A stretch of DNA of 64,000 nucleotides from RGIG4097 sp964550635. GTDB taxonomy: Bacteria > Bacillota > Clostridia > Christensenellales > CAG-917. Positions within the stretch are counted from its first letter, which is position 1, and every line of letters begins with the position of its first letter. This document shows positions 32,206 through 41,292 of the stretch, piece by piece. The position numbers and the translations under genes are program-made. The DNA is taken from positions 1 to 64,000 of the forward strand of contig CAZJZV010000006.1 of assembly GCA_964550635.1 (NCBI GenBank), in the 5' to 3' direction. The notes beneath the pieces were generated by a model. The model was not told the origin of the DNA. It ran no database searches and saw only the letters and a list, made by a program, of their open reading frames with translations.

Positions 32206-33048
32206 CTAATTCTCATCCGCAAAATATTTGTCGTAGGAGTGCTTGCAGTAGGCGGAGTGTTTCCCTTGTTGTCTTGCGGGCTCCGCCGAAAAGTCGTAAC
32301 ATCCGTTCACTCTCCAACCGTTGAGTATTCCGATAGAAATCGCGTCCTTGGGGCAACCAAAAGAACATCTCGTGCACATAACGCACTCGTTGCCAAACTC
32401 GAACTTTCCGTCCTTGTAGGTGATATTGTTTTCGGGGCAACCCTTCACGCACTTCATACAATGCACGCACTTATCGTCGTCCACCTTGAAGTATTTGCCG
32501 TTGATTTTCATCGCCACGTGCTCGATCCTGAAAAGCCAAGCGATGAACGAGCCGAAAGGAATGCGAGAGAGTTTGTGAGTCTTGCCGTCCACCACCTTAT
32601 CCACGTCGTCGGGGACTGCGCGCACAAGCTTACGATACATAAGCGCAGCCATTCCGTCGTCGTGTCTGAAAATCATATTGTAGGGCATAACGTAGTGAAA
32701 TTCGCTCGTGAGCGTATACCCTTTTTTGCCGAGAATTTTCATCAATTTCAAGGATGAAATATTGTTGATTGCAAGTGGTTCGCCCGACGTCTTGACGATG
32801 AAGATTTTCTTGTCCGCACTTTCCATACGCTTTGCAAAATCAAGGACGATTTGCGGTGCGTTGAAACCGTGCACGGGATAACCGAAACCGACGAAATCGA
32901 AGTCTTTCGGGGAAGGAATTTCACACCCCGCGGTGATTTTCACAAGGGTTGTTTCCACCCCGTAATTTGCAAAATTTTTCTTGTATTCAAGCACCGCTTT
33001 TTCGGTGTTGCCCGTTCCAGAAAAATAGTAGATAATCGCAGTTCTCAT
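32206..33048 (-). CDS. EFR1-type flavodoxin/ferredoxin fusion protein
   Basis: 280 residues. Residues 1-150 are a flavodoxin-like domain (YYFSGTGNTEKAV binds FMN phosphate; GYPVHGFNAP). After a hydrophobic middle part come two 4Fe-4S motifs, CVHCMKCVKGCP and CVMCTRCSFGCP. Such EFRRO-type proteins are thought to shuttle low-potential electrons in anaerobes. Its start lies 3 bases after the stop of the epimerase gene, with GAGGTTAA in that gene's end, so they are one operon; the epimerase product may need reduction. No partner enzyme is certain. Confidence 0.87.
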   Translation of the reverse strand: MRTAIIYYFSGTGNTEKAVLEYKKNFANYGVETTLVKITAGCEIPSPKDFDFVGFGYPVHGFNAPQIVLDFAKRMESADKKIFIVKTSGEPLAINNISSLKLMKILGKKGYTLTSEFHYVMPYNMIFRHDDGMAALMYRKLVRAVPDDVDKVVDGKTHKLSRIPFGSFIAWLFRIEHVAMKINGKYFKVDDDKCVHCMKCVKGCPENNITYKDGKFEFGNECVMCTRCSFGCPKDAISIGILNGWRVNGCYDFSAEPARQQGKHSAYCKHSYDKYFADEN

Positions 33049-33051
33049 AGT

Positions 33052-34632
33052 TTAACCTCTCGTTTCTTGCTTGTAAACGTTGTATTTTGCTTTGAAGTTC
33101 TCATCGAAGTAGTAGAGTGTGTTCTCACCTTTCGCGTGGGTGTCATACCAGATTTGCGCAAAGAACGGATTGCTTTTTGCCTGTCTGTCGAAGTCCCATT
33201 TCCCGGGTTCTGAACACGGACACCAATGCCCCGCTTTCAAGACGGTATAGGGGGTTGCCTTGAAACGATGACCGTCCGCACATTCCCATTCGAGTTTGGT
33301 GTACAAATCCCCTTTCGTCATACTTTCACTCACGCACTTTCCGCCCCTGAACGCCGCCGCAGAACGCATATCGTCTATATCTAGTTCGGAGTCGGGTTTG
33401 CTCTCGTCGTAGCCGTGGTCGAGAAGAAGTCCGAGTCGCTCTACGTTCTTCACGTCTTTCAGTTCGGCATAGTCGATGTCCGCGTCGGGAAGTTGACCTT
33501 TGCATAGCACCGGGAAATCATCCCAATTTTTAGGCAAACATTCGATGTTGTCCTCGCTTCCGAAATACGCTTTGACCTTGCCTTCGTTGCCGTCCTTTAT
33601 CCACTTGCGCGGAGCGTTTTCGTCCACGAGCAAACGTTGGATTGCAAGTTTGCTGATGAGTGCGGGGGGAAGGATTTTCGCAAGTTTGTAGTAAGGATGC
33701 TTTGCCAAAATCTCTTGCCAATAATCCGCCACGGATTCCTTTTGAAATCCGAACATATTTTCAAGCACGTCGCTGTCTACAAACCACATACCGTGGAAGT
33801 TACGGATACTGTTCCAAGTGGGGCGCATAAACTTTTCCGCCGATCCGCCGATAATTCTAAATCCGAGGTCGAAGGTGTCGAAGCCCGTTTGTCTGCCCTT
33901 TTCACCGCCGCCGATATTGTAGACTTTCTTCCAAAATTCAGGGACTTCGCCGAGAGCGTCGCGCTCTACTATTCTCGTCATAAGTCGTCCGCTATCCCTT
34001 GCCGTCACCCATTCGAGCGGTACGTTGTGGCAGGTGTGGAACATAAGTCCGTCACTCATATTGTCCGCGAGCATACGGAAGTGGAGCATAGCCGTTTGAC
34101 GAAGCACCGCCCAATTTTCGATTTCGCTTTCAAGCACGTATCTCTCTCCCCTGACCTTGTAGCCCGCATAGCAGTCGTACACACTGGGAAGCAAGGGGTC
34201 GCCCACTCTGCCCCAAGGGTGCAGATAGTTTCTATTGCCGTAAACCGCAACCGTGGAGATATGGATGAATTTCGGTTGATTTTCTCTCACGCTTTCCACC
34301 GCTTCGACCATATTTCTTGCGCCGATGAGATTACACTTTTCGGCAAGGTCGGGACGGGAGTCCGAAAGCGGAGGGATGACCGCCGCCAAATTCAAAACGT
34401 AGTCCGCACCTTGAACGAGTTTGTCGCAGTCAGAGCGGACGGACAAATCGCCGAAGATGATTTCAATCTTGTCGCCGTATTGTTTTTTCCACTTGCGAGC
34501 AAGTTTTCTTTCCTTGGAAGAGTCGAGAAGCAAAACTTTCATCTTGCCCGTAACTTCCGATTCCATCAGTTGAGAAAGGGTTTCGAGTCCCATATTTCCG
34601 CTTGCGCCTGTCAATGCAATAATTTTTTTCAT
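33052..34632 (-). CDS. NAD-dependent epimerase/dehydratase family protein with C-terminal extension
   Basis: 526 residues. Extended short-chain dehydrogenase core: GASGNMGLETLSQL (NAD loop, 9-22), LNLAAVIPP, STVAVYGNRNY and the catalytic YAGYKVRGE (Tyr-x3-Lys). Typical members have about 310-350 residues. Here about 170 more follow (from about 355), with WECADGHRFKATPYTVLKAG and GHWCPCSEPGKWDFD, a Cys/His-rich stretch resembling a zinc-ribbon-like substrate-gating domain. Function unknown; sugar-nucleotide or steroid-like substrates are both possible. GGAGG precedes the ATG. First gene of the operon with the EFR1 protein. Confidence 0.82.
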   Translation of the reverse strand: MKKIIALTGASGNMGLETLSQLMESEVTGKMKVLLLDSSKERKLARKWKKQYGDKIEIIFGDLSVRSDCDKLVQGADYVLNLAAVIPPLSDSRPDLAEKCNLIGARNMVEAVESVRENQPKFIHISTVAVYGNRNYLHPWGRVGDPLLPSVYDCYAGYKVRGERYVLESEIENWAVLRQTAMLHFRMLADNMSDGLMFHTCHNVPLEWVTARDSGRLMTRIVERDALGEVPEFWKKVYNIGGGEKGRQTGFDTFDLGFRIIGGSAEKFMRPTWNSIRNFHGMWFVDSDVLENMFGFQKESVADYWQEILAKHPYYKLAKILPPALISKLAIQRLLVDENAPRKWIKDGNEGKVKAYFGSEDNIECLPKNWDDFPVLCKGQLPDADIDYAELKDVKNVERLGLLLDHGYDESKPDSELDIDDMRSAAAFRGGKCVSESMTKGDLYTKLEWECADGHRFKATPYTVLKAGHWCPCSEPGKWDFDRQAKSNPFFAQIWYDTHAKGENTLYYFDENFKAKYNVYKQETRG

Positions 34633-34779
34633 ATCAACCTCCTGTCAATAACATTCTCTCAAATGATTATTACGACGTTTTGAAAAAATTCTTACAAAAT
34701 CATTACGTTTGAAAATGGTTGTTGACTATGAGAAAAATAGGTTATATCCTTATAATATACAAATCAAAGAGGTTATATT

Positions 34780-36105
34780 ATGGCAACCGACAAAAAAGCA
34801 CTCTATGCAGAGCAGTTTGCAAAAATGTTGAGAATACCCACCGTGACGGACACCGACGTCGCACTTTTCGACGAACTTCACGGCGTGATGAAAGAAATCG
34901 CACCCGAATTTCACACCCTTGATTGCGCGCGCCCCAGAAATAGCGCGCTCATCTTCAAGTGGGAAGGCAAACGCCACGACCGTCCTTTGGTCCTTATGGG
35001 ACACCAAGACGTCGTCCCCGAAGGCGATTCTTCAAAATGGAAATATCCCCCTTACGCCGGTGTTATCGCGGAAGACAGAGTTTGGGGAAGAGGCGCGCTT
35101 GACTGCAAATCCACCGTATTTGCAAGCATGGTAGCCGCCAACGAGTTGATGCAAGAAGGTTTCACCCCCGAGCAAGATATATACTTCTGCTACGGCGACG
35201 ACGAAGAAAATTCGGGCGGCGGCGCAAAAGCGGAAGCGGACTATCTCAAAGCACACGGCGTAGTCCCCGCTCTCGTCCTTGACGAAGGCGGCGGAATGAC
35301 CACTGCGGACGCATTTCCGCAATACCTTGCCAAAAACGTATGCCTTATGGGTGTATGCGAAAAGGGTTTTGCGGACTATCGTTTCTACGCTCCGTCCGTG
35401 GGTGGACACAGCAGTACACCCGGGAAGAATACCCCCTTCGTGCGCCTTGCGAAATTCATACTCTACTGCGAAAACCACCGCATTTTCGAGCGCAAGACTA
35501 TCCCCCTTGTCAAAGAAATGCTCTATGAATTTTCAAAGGCGGTCAAACCCATATTTGCGCCCATTGTGAGAAACGCATATCATTTCGTCCCCCTTGCGAT
35601 GAAAGTCATCCCCGACCTTGCGCCCCAACTCAACGCATTCTTCTCCACGACAATGGTATTCACCATGGCGCACGGAGCGGACGCAAGCAACAACATACCC
35701 GACTCCGCATGGGTGCTTGCAAACCTGCGTTACTCCCCGCAAGAAGGCAAGGATAAGTGCTTGAAGAAACTCGAAAAGATTGCGAAAAAATACGATATAA
35801 AAATCGAAATCGACAACTCGAGAGACGCAAGTCCCATTGCGGACACGAAGTCGAAAGAATACAAATACGTCTGCGAAACTCTCAACAACGTCTTTGGCGA
35901 AACGGTGGTTGCGCCCTACCTTATCAGCGGTGGCACGGACTGCAGAAATATGCAAGAACTTTGCCCGACCGCCCTTCGTTTCACCCCCTTCCTAGTGTCT
36001 CTCGAAGAGATGCATCGTTGCCACGCATACGACGAATGTATCACGATAGACGCCCTTGCGCAAGGTGTTGACTTCTTCAAATCGCTCATCAAAAACTACG
36101 ACTGA
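34780..36105 (+). CDS. M20-family metallopeptidase (carboxypeptidase/deacylase type)
   Basis: 441 residues. Zinc ligands and catalytic residues of clan MH: VLMGHQDVVPEGD (His, Asp), WGRGALDCKST (bridging Asp), FCYGDDEENSGGGAKA (Glu pair, with D-D-E-E), VLDEGGG, and a C-terminal His in EEMHRCHAYDE. The dimerisation domain has SVGGHSSTPGKNTP. The layout matches the Gly-X carboxypeptidase / CPS1 group; no signal peptide, so cytoplasmic. Single gene with its own terminator. Confidence 0.9.
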   Translation: MATDKKALYAEQFAKMLRIPTVTDTDVALFDELHGVMKEIAPEFHTLDCARPRNSALIFKWEGKRHDRPLVLMGHQDVVPEGDSSKWKYPPYAGVIAEDRVWGRGALDCKSTVFASMVAANELMQEGFTPEQDIYFCYGDDEENSGGGAKAEADYLKAHGVVPALVLDEGGGMTTADAFPQYLAKNVCLMGVCEKGFADYRFYAPSVGGHSSTPGKNTPFVRLAKFILYCENHRIFERKTIPLVKEMLYEFSKAVKPIFAPIVRNAYHFVPLAMKVIPDLAPQLNAFFSTTMVFTMAHGADASNNIPDSAWVLANLRYSPQEGKDKCLKKLEKIAKKYDIKIEIDNSRDASPIADTKSKEYKYVCETLNNVFGETVVAPYLISGGTDCRNMQELCPTALRFTPFLVSLEEMHRCHAYDECITIDALAQGVDFFKSLIKNYD

Positions 36106-36203
36106 TTGCGCCTTGAAAGAGTCGAAACGCACCCGAAAATCGACCGTGTTTTAACGGTAATGATTTGAACAAAAATCGCAAAACGACAACTTTATAAACG
36201 TAA

Positions 36204-36237
36204 AATCCGCAGTTCAACTGCGGATTTCGTTTTTTTG
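36204..36237 (+). terminator. Terminator after the M20 peptidase gene
   Basis: A 12-bp stem (36204-36215 with 36217-36228) followed by CG and seven Ts. Between it and the stop codon no gene is seen. Confidence 0.85.
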
Positions 36238-36366
36238 TGATTATCTCACGACTCGATTGTTTTGATTGCAAGCACCCTACGTGCTTTCGCTTTGCTAGAT
36301 TTTCTCACGCGGAAAATCTGTCGTAAAACAACACCCCGCGCGTTTATTTTCTATCAACGTTTCCGC

Positions 36367-37710
36367 CTACGCGGTTGCACTCTCGAACACGATTTCCCCT
36401 GCCACGAGTTTTGCAACGAGTTCGCAGGTGAACTCAATCGTGCCTTCTCCGTCTATCGTGCAAGTTATATCTCCGTTCCACCAAGTGTAGTAGACAAACT
36501 CAACTCCGCTTGCTTGCAGACGACCGCCTTCCGCACAAACCGCACCCGTGGGGTGTCCGTACTTCTTGTTTGCGCTCACTTCGTAGTCCGTCGCTTCGGC
36601 AAATTCGGAATTGATGAAGAGATTATATTTATCCTTTTCTTCCGTGCTTGCGCCCGAACTTCCGACACCTACGCTAACCACTGCATACTCAACGTCGATG
36701 AAGTCAAGGAAGTCCGCACCCGACGAGTATTTCGCACCGTGATGACCGACTTTCAAAACGTCCGCATCGAAAGTTTTATCGGTGTAGCCGTCAGACTTCA
36801 ATTCTTCCAAGAAGTTTTGTTCACTGCTAGTCCTAATCTTCCCGCCTTCACCGTCTTCAAGCGCGTTGGAATCCCCCGCAAACACGATTTTTCTGTTGTT
36901 GTATTCAAGCACGCATATGGGAGACACGTCGTTCAGGTCGTGCGCGTCGCTCGTTTTCATACCCTTGAAATACGCATCGTCACGGCAATACATGGTCATC
37001 TTGTAGGAGTTGTCCTCCGCCACGATTTCCTGTCTGCCCTCTGTGAAGATGAGATTTGCGGATTTCTCTACACCGCCGTCGTCAAGGTAAGTCGCATTGA
37101 CTGCACTCGTGACAAAGTCGTTATACACCTTTGTTTCGACTTTCTTATATTCATTTGACAATCCAAGGTCGTAGTCGTTGGATTTGATTTTGGGAAGATA
37201 GACGTTTTCGACGTATTCCGCCTTGTTTATCGCATCGTCGAGAGAACCGCAGTGATCGGCATCCGTGTGAGTCAAAAGAACGTAATCGAAAGACGTAACG
37301 TTCAATCTGTCCATAGCTTCTTCAACTTCGGTTTTCGAGCCTCTGTCCCCGCCGTCGATAATCATCGTCTTGTCGTCGGGAAATTGAATGATAGCACAGT
37401 CCGCCTGCCCTACGTCGATGAAATTCACGACAAGTTCACCGTCCCCGATTTCAAGCGTACCGCCTTGGTTTCCGCCGTTTGTGTTTCCGCCGCTCGTACT
37501 ACCTTGACTGCCCGCGCTTTGACTCGTATCGTCGCCGACGACCATATCCACCAGATCGCTCCACGTGTCAGGGAATGCGAAATACAAAACCGCAAACGTG
37601 ATTGCGATGACAAGCACGATTGCGACGACTGCAATCAACACACCCTTGGGGTTTTTCTTGACTGCTTTTTTGACTGCTCTTTTTGCTGCGTTGTTTCTCT
37701 TGTTAGCCAT
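36367..37710 (-). CDS. Membrane-anchored metallo-beta-lactamase-fold hydrolase (ComEC C-terminal-domain-like)
   Basis: 447 residues. A basic N terminus, one membrane helix (GVLIAVVAIVLVIAITFAVLY), a Ser/Gly/Asn/Gln linker (about 60-90), then the ComEC/Rec2-type hydrolase: VNFIDVGQADCAIIQF, MIIDGGD, LTHTDADHCGSLDD (HxDxDH site), KIVFAGDS and LKVGHHGAKYSS. Relatives are extracellular nucleases or phosphodiesterases, some teichoic-acid linked. Close to 90 C-terminal residues extend the domain. No ribosome binding site is present and the -10 box ends 6 bases before the ATG, so the mRNA is probably leaderless. Confidence 0.85.
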   Translation of the reverse strand: MANKRNNAAKRAVKKAVKKNPKGVLIAVVAIVLVIAITFAVLYFAFPDTWSDLVDMVVGDDTSQSAGSQGSTSGGNTNGGNQGGTLEIGDGELVVNFIDVGQADCAIIQFPDDKTMIIDGGDRGSKTEVEEAMDRLNVTSFDYVLLTHTDADHCGSLDDAINKAEYVENVYLPKIKSNDYDLGLSNEYKKVETKVYNDFVTSAVNATYLDDGGVEKSANLIFTEGRQEIVAEDNSYKMTMYCRDDAYFKGMKTSDAHDLNDVSPICVLEYNNRKIVFAGDSNALEDGEGGKIRTSSEQNFLEELKSDGYTDKTFDADVLKVGHHGAKYSSGADFLDFIDVEYAVVSVGVGSSGASTEEKDKYNLFINSEFAEATDYEVSANKKYGHPTGAVCAEGGRLQASGVEFVYYTWWNGDITCTIDGEGTIEFTCELVAKLVAGEIVFESATA

Positions 37711-37716
37711 ACGGCT

Positions 37717-37745
37717 ATTATATAACGAAAACTTTAACCTTGCAA
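37717..37745 (-). promoter_or_regulatory. Promoter giving a leaderless transcript for the hydrolase gene
   Basis: TTGCAA (37740-37745), 17-base spacer, TATAAT (37717-37722); six bases then the ATG at 37710, which would coincide with the transcript start. Confidence 0.7.
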
Positions 37746-37764
37746 CCCCACGCGGTAAATTCTA

Positions 37765-37793
37765 TTGCGTTTTGCGTGCGCGCGTGATACAAT
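37765..37793 (+). promoter_or_regulatory. Promoter of the CDF transporter gene
   Basis: TTGCGT (37765-37770), 17-base spacer, TACAAT (37788-37793); divergent from the hydrolase promoter. Confidence 0.6.
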
Positions 37794-37850
37794 AATGAAA
37801 ACGTCGCGACTCATCGCGAATGGGCAAACGACACAAAACAATGTTTATCG

Positions 37851-38726
37851 ATGCAAAAGGATATGATAAAACGCTTTTCCCAAAATTTAGACGAGAGAAC
37901 GAAGCAATCTATGCTTCTTGTTTTCATAGGCGTGATTGCAAGCATTGCGCTTGCGGTGATCAAACTTCACGTCGGTCTTTCGTCAAACAGCATAACCATT
38001 TTGCTCGATGCTACCAACAGTTTTCTCGACGTCGTCACCTACCTTATCACTTTCATTGCAATAATCGTCGCGGTGCTACCGAAGAAGAATTACGGACGCG
38101 CGGAATACCTTGCAAGTTTCGTGGTATCCGTGGTTGCGGTGGTGTTTGGCGGGCTATTCTTTTTCCGCTCTCTCAATAGACTTGCAATGCCCGAGCCGAT
38201 TTGGTTTGGTTGGCAAAATCTCATAATGCTTGCGGTCACTATCCCCGTCAAACTCTTGCTTGCATTCTTCTTCAGAAGTTTCGGAAAACGGCATTCGTCG
38301 TCCGCTCTCACCGCCATATCTCTCGACTGCTTTTTGGACGTATTCATCACTGCGACTTCCCTTGTTTCCTTTGCGGTTTCGGGGAGCGTAGACTACGCGG
38401 TCGATGCGATAGTCGGCATTGTTTTGAGCGTGCTCGTCGTCGTCATCGGGGTGAAGATGGTCGCATCCAACGTGAAACTCATCGTCAAAGGCAGGGACTT
38501 TTCGGGTGAGAAAATTCAAATCCTTATGGCATGCAAACAAAAAGGACTCACCGTCAAAGACGTGGTTTTCCACGACTACGGAGTGAGCACGGGAGTTTGC
38601 ACCGTCACCGTTGAATTTGACGGAGATATGGACGAGTTTTTCGTCATTTCGCAAGCACTCTGCGACGACTTGTCGGCGCGCACCGCTCTCGCCGTGTCCG
38701 TCCTACCCGTCCCAAAGCAAGATTGA
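37851..38726 (+). CDS. Cation diffusion facilitator (CDF) family transporter
   Basis: 291 residues, about six helices: MLLVFIGVIASIALAVIKLH, ITILLDATNSFLDVVTYLIT, EYLASFVVSVVAVVFGGLFF, LIMLAVTIPVKLLLAFFFRS, then LDCFLDVFITATSLVSF and IVGIVLSVLVVVIGVKMVAS, with a short cytoplasmic domain. The family's membrane metal sites are H/D-x3-D pairs; here LLDATNSFLDV and SLDCFLDVF fit them, with Asp or Asn in place of His. Metal identity (Zn, Mn, Fe) cannot be read. Start choice between the ATGs at 37851 and 37863 is unclear because the only AAGG lies 2 bases before the second. Confidence 0.8.
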   Translation: MQKDMIKRFSQNLDERTKQSMLLVFIGVIASIALAVIKLHVGLSSNSITILLDATNSFLDVVTYLITFIAIIVAVLPKKNYGRAEYLASFVVSVVAVVFGGLFFFRSLNRLAMPEPIWFGWQNLIMLAVTIPVKLLLAFFFRSFGKRHSSSALTAISLDCFLDVFITATSLVSFAVSGSVDYAVDAIVGIVLSVLVVVIGVKMVASNVKLIVKGRDFSGEKIQILMACKQKGLTVKDVVFHDYGVSTGVCTVTVEFDGDMDEFFVISQALCDDLSARTALAVSVLPVPKQD

Positions 38727-38751
38727 CTTTATATGCGCACGCGTGTATAAT
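38723..38751 (+). promoter_or_regulatory. Promoter of the phosphoesterase-ung-DUF896 operon
   Basis: TTGACT (38723-38728, overlapping the CDF stop codon), 17-base spacer, TATAAT (38746-38751). Confidence 0.75.
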
Positions 38752-38796
38752 AATCAATAATAATCAATATTTACGGCTCCGCCGTCAAAGGTAAGT

Positions 38797-40263
38797 ATGG
38801 AAGAAAACGTAAATCTCAATGAAGAAATCGCCGAAAACGAGCAAAACGATGAAATCGTAGACGTCGCTCAAGACGAGAAAAAAGGTATCCTTGCAGATAT
38901 GCCCAAGGGCAAGAAAACCCAAAAAGTTCTCACCCCCGAACAAAAGAAAAAAAGACGCTTGAAAGCAATCATCATCACGACTTCCGTCGTGCTCATGCTT
39001 GCAATCTTTTTCGGTGTTTGCGCGATAGTCAACGTGACGGGCACCAACGCTCTCATCGAGCAGGGCAAACGTCAAACCGCAGTCGTCTACGGAGAGGGAG
39101 AACAACTCGTCCCCGTCAAAGACACGGACGGCTACTGGACTTTCACCACGGACAGAGATTTGAAAGTCATGCAATTCACCGACGTCCATATCGGCGGTGG
39201 CTGCTTCTCCCAACAAAAAGACGCGTGGGCAATGAATGCGGTCGCGAATATGATACGCTCCGAAAAACCCGACCTTGTCGTAGTAACCGGGGATATTGCC
39301 TACCCCGTTCCCTTCCAAGCGGGCACTTTCAACAACCTTAACGCAACGAAAATTTTCTCGAATATGATGGAATCTCTCGGCGTGTATTGGACTTTTGCAT
39401 TCGGCAACCACGACACCGAAGCGTACAGTATGTATACGCGTGAAGACATTTGCGACTACTACGAGAGCGCAGGACTCAAATATTGTCTTTTCAACCGCGG
39501 ATTTGCAGGCGAAGAGCACGGCTACGGCAATAATATCATAAAAGTCAAAAATTCGAGCGGAATCGTCACCCAAGCAATCGTCACTTTCGACAGTCACAGC
39601 TACACAGACGGCGACTATTTCGGAATTGCGTGGAAATACGACAATATCCACCAAAGCCAAGTTGATTGGTACGAGGGTGCGATGAAGTCCTTCCAAGCAA
39701 AAAACGTCGAAATCGCAACCGCAAATTCAATCGAATACACCAAAACCGCAGTGGACAACCTTGCATTCTTCCACATTCCTTTGAAGGAGTATAGAAACGC
39801 ATGGGCAAACGTCATCGAAACCTACGGAAACTCCGAAACTATGCCCAAAGCAGGGGACGTATTCACAGGCGCGGACGGTAGCACTACCACTTATCTCTAC
39901 GGCAATATGGGCGAGAGCGATAAGAACAAAAACGGCACGAGAACTTACGGCGTTTTCTGCGGATACAAGACGGACGTCCTTTTCGATACGGGACTTGAAA
40001 ACGGATTGCAAGGCATATTCTGCGGACACGACCACTACAACAACTTCTCCGTCGAATACAAAAAGCACGCGGACGACGAAAGGTCTATCCGCTTGACTTA
40101 CGGCATGAGCGTGGACTACCTTGCCTACGTCGGAATTTACAAGGAACACTCCCAACGCGGCACGACGGTCATCACCGTCAGTCCCGACGGAAGTTTCGAC
40201 GTCCAAGCGAAAAACTACTACTCCGACTATCAATACGATAGGGAAGTTCAGGGCAAAGACTAA
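38797..40263 (+). CDS. Membrane-anchored calcineurin-like metallophosphoesterase
   Basis: 488 residues. An acidic cytoplasmic N terminus (about 1-35), a Lys-rich stretch, one membrane helix (AIIITTSVVLMLAIFFGVCA), then the extracellular enzyme with all five metal motifs: FTDVHIGGG, VVTGDIAY, FGNHDTE, AFFHIPLKEY and FCGHDHYNNF. Relatives of this size act on phosphomonoesters or diesters outside the cell. AAAGG lies 5 bases before the ATG. The stop codon overlaps the next start by one base. Confidence 0.88.
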   Translation: MEENVNLNEEIAENEQNDEIVDVAQDEKKGILADMPKGKKTQKVLTPEQKKKRRLKAIIITTSVVLMLAIFFGVCAIVNVTGTNALIEQGKRQTAVVYGEGEQLVPVKDTDGYWTFTTDRDLKVMQFTDVHIGGGCFSQQKDAWAMNAVANMIRSEKPDLVVVTGDIAYPVPFQAGTFNNLNATKIFSNMMESLGVYWTFAFGNHDTEAYSMYTREDICDYYESAGLKYCLFNRGFAGEEHGYGNNIIKVKNSSGIVTQAIVTFDSHSYTDGDYFGIAWKYDNIHQSQVDWYEGAMKSFQAKNVEIATANSIEYTKTAVDNLAFFHIPLKEYRNAWANVIETYGNSETMPKAGDVFTGADGSTTTYLYGNMGESDKNKNGTRTYGVFCGYKTDVLFDTGLENGLQGIFCGHDHYNNFSVEYKKHADDERSIRLTYGMSVDYLAYVGIYKEHSQRGTTVITVSPDGSFDVQAKNYYSDYQYDREVQGKD

Positions 40264-40931
40264 TGGTCAATATCGGCAACAGTTGGGACAACGTTCTGAA
40301 AGAGGACTTCAACAGCGAAAACTACTTGCGTCTTCGCGCATTTCTTGCGGAAGAATACCGCCGTCACGTCGTCTACCCCGATATGCACGACATCTTCAAC
40401 GCGCTCAAAGCGACTCCGTATGAAAAGGTCAAAGTCGTACTTCTCGGGCAAGACCCCTACCACAATCCCGGGCAGGCGCACGGTATGTGTTTCTCGGTGA
40501 AACCGGGCGTGGACACTCCCCCGTCCCTTGTCAACGTATTCAAGGAAATCAAAGACGACGTCGGGATTGAAAACACGTCTCCCTATCTCGTCGGATGGGC
40601 GCAACAAGGGGTACTCCTGCTCAACACCGTCCTGACCGTCAGAGCAGGCGAAGCAAATAGCCATAAGGGCAAAGGATGGGAAGTTCTGACGGACAGTATC
40701 ATCCGTCACCTGAACGACAGAAAAGAACCTATCGTCTTTATGCTTTGGGGCGCAAACGCACGAAGCAAAAAGGCACTGATAACCTCCCCCCAACACCTAA
40801 TACTCGAATGCGCGCATCCGTCCCCACTATCCGCCTACAACGGATTTTTCGGGTGCAAACACTTCTCGAAATGCAACGCATTCCTGCAGAACCACGGAGA
40901 AACGCCAATAGACTGGCATACGCAATTATGA
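40263..40931 (+). CDS. ung: Uracil-DNA glycosylase, family 1
   Basis: 222 residues. Removes uracil from DNA to begin base-excision repair. GQDPYHNPGQAHG (62-74, catalytic Asp64), the Asn of LLLNTVLTVR and HPSPLSA (185-191, DNA intercalation loop) are all present, and the length fits the family. Its ATG shares one base with the upstream stop, and its TGA overlaps the next start, so translation is coupled across three unrelated-looking genes. Confidence 0.97.
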   Translation: MVNIGNSWDNVLKEDFNSENYLRLRAFLAEEYRRHVVYPDMHDIFNALKATPYEKVKVVLLGQDPYHNPGQAHGMCFSVKPGVDTPPSLVNVFKEIKDDVGIENTSPYLVGWAQQGVLLLNTVLTVRAGEANSHKGKGWEVLTDSIIRHLNDRKEPIVFMLWGANARSKKALITSPQHLILECAHPSPLSAYNGFFGCKHFSKCNAFLQNHGETPIDWHTQL

Positions 40932-41137
40932 TAACAGAACAAGAAATCCAAAGAATAAACGAACTCGCAAGAAAATCCAAGTCCGAAGGACTGACCGACG
41001 ACGAAAAGAACGAACAAGCCGCACTCCGCCAAAAATACGTGGATGCAGTTGTCGGCAATCTCCGCGGACAACTGAACAACACCGTCGTCGTCCACCCCGA
41101 CGGCACCAAACACCCCGTCTCCCCCAAAAAGAAATAG
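40928..41137 (+). CDS. DUF896 (YnzC-like) small protein
   Basis: 69 residues: ITEQEIQRINELARKSKSEG, LTDDEKNEQAALRQKYVDAV and a C-terminal HPDGTKHPVSPKKK. This helical-hairpin family is widespread in Bacillota; in B. subtilis YnzC is linked to the SOS-regulated yneA operon. The ATG overlaps the ung stop (ATGA). Coupling to a DNA repair gene agrees with a damage-response role, which remains inference. Confidence 0.93.
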   Translation: MITEQEIQRINELARKSKSEGLTDDEKNEQAALRQKYVDAVVGNLRGQLNNTVVVHPDGTKHPVSPKKK

Positions 41138-41149
41138 TATTTTATCGTG

Positions 41150-41203
41150 CGCTCCCAAAGGGTGCGTATATCATTAGAAAAGCACTCCCGTAGGAGTGCT
41201 TTT
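41150..41203 (+). repeat. Hairpin-ATATCAT element with terminator, copy next to the macro gene
   Basis: An imperfect hairpin around CCCAAAGGG, then GTATATCATTA, then the stem AAAAGCACTCC/GGAGTGCTTTT (41178-41188 with 41193-41203), which ends the ung operon. The same order and nearly the same bases occur at 44336-44376 on the other side of the macro/DraG cluster. Confidence 0.6.
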
Positions 41204-41210
41204 CCTATTT

Positions 41211-41276
41211 GCGCAACAGATTTAATAATACATATGGAGTTAATAAAACGAAAGGAGTTTTTTTGTTCTGTTGCGC
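41211..41276. repeat. Inverted repeat with 46-base loop at the end of the macro gene
   Basis: GCGCAACAGA at 41211-41220 and its exact reverse complement at 41267-41276 enclose an AT-rich stretch. It could act as a long stem-loop at the 3' end of the macro-gene transcript. No coding sequence is supported. Confidence 0.5.
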
Positions 41277-41292
41277 TACACCACAGGCTATT

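Noticed and set aside
34685..34707. Pho box before the M20 peptidase gene
   Set aside because: CTTACA and ATTACG are 11 bases apart, but only two poor matches and no link to phosphate.
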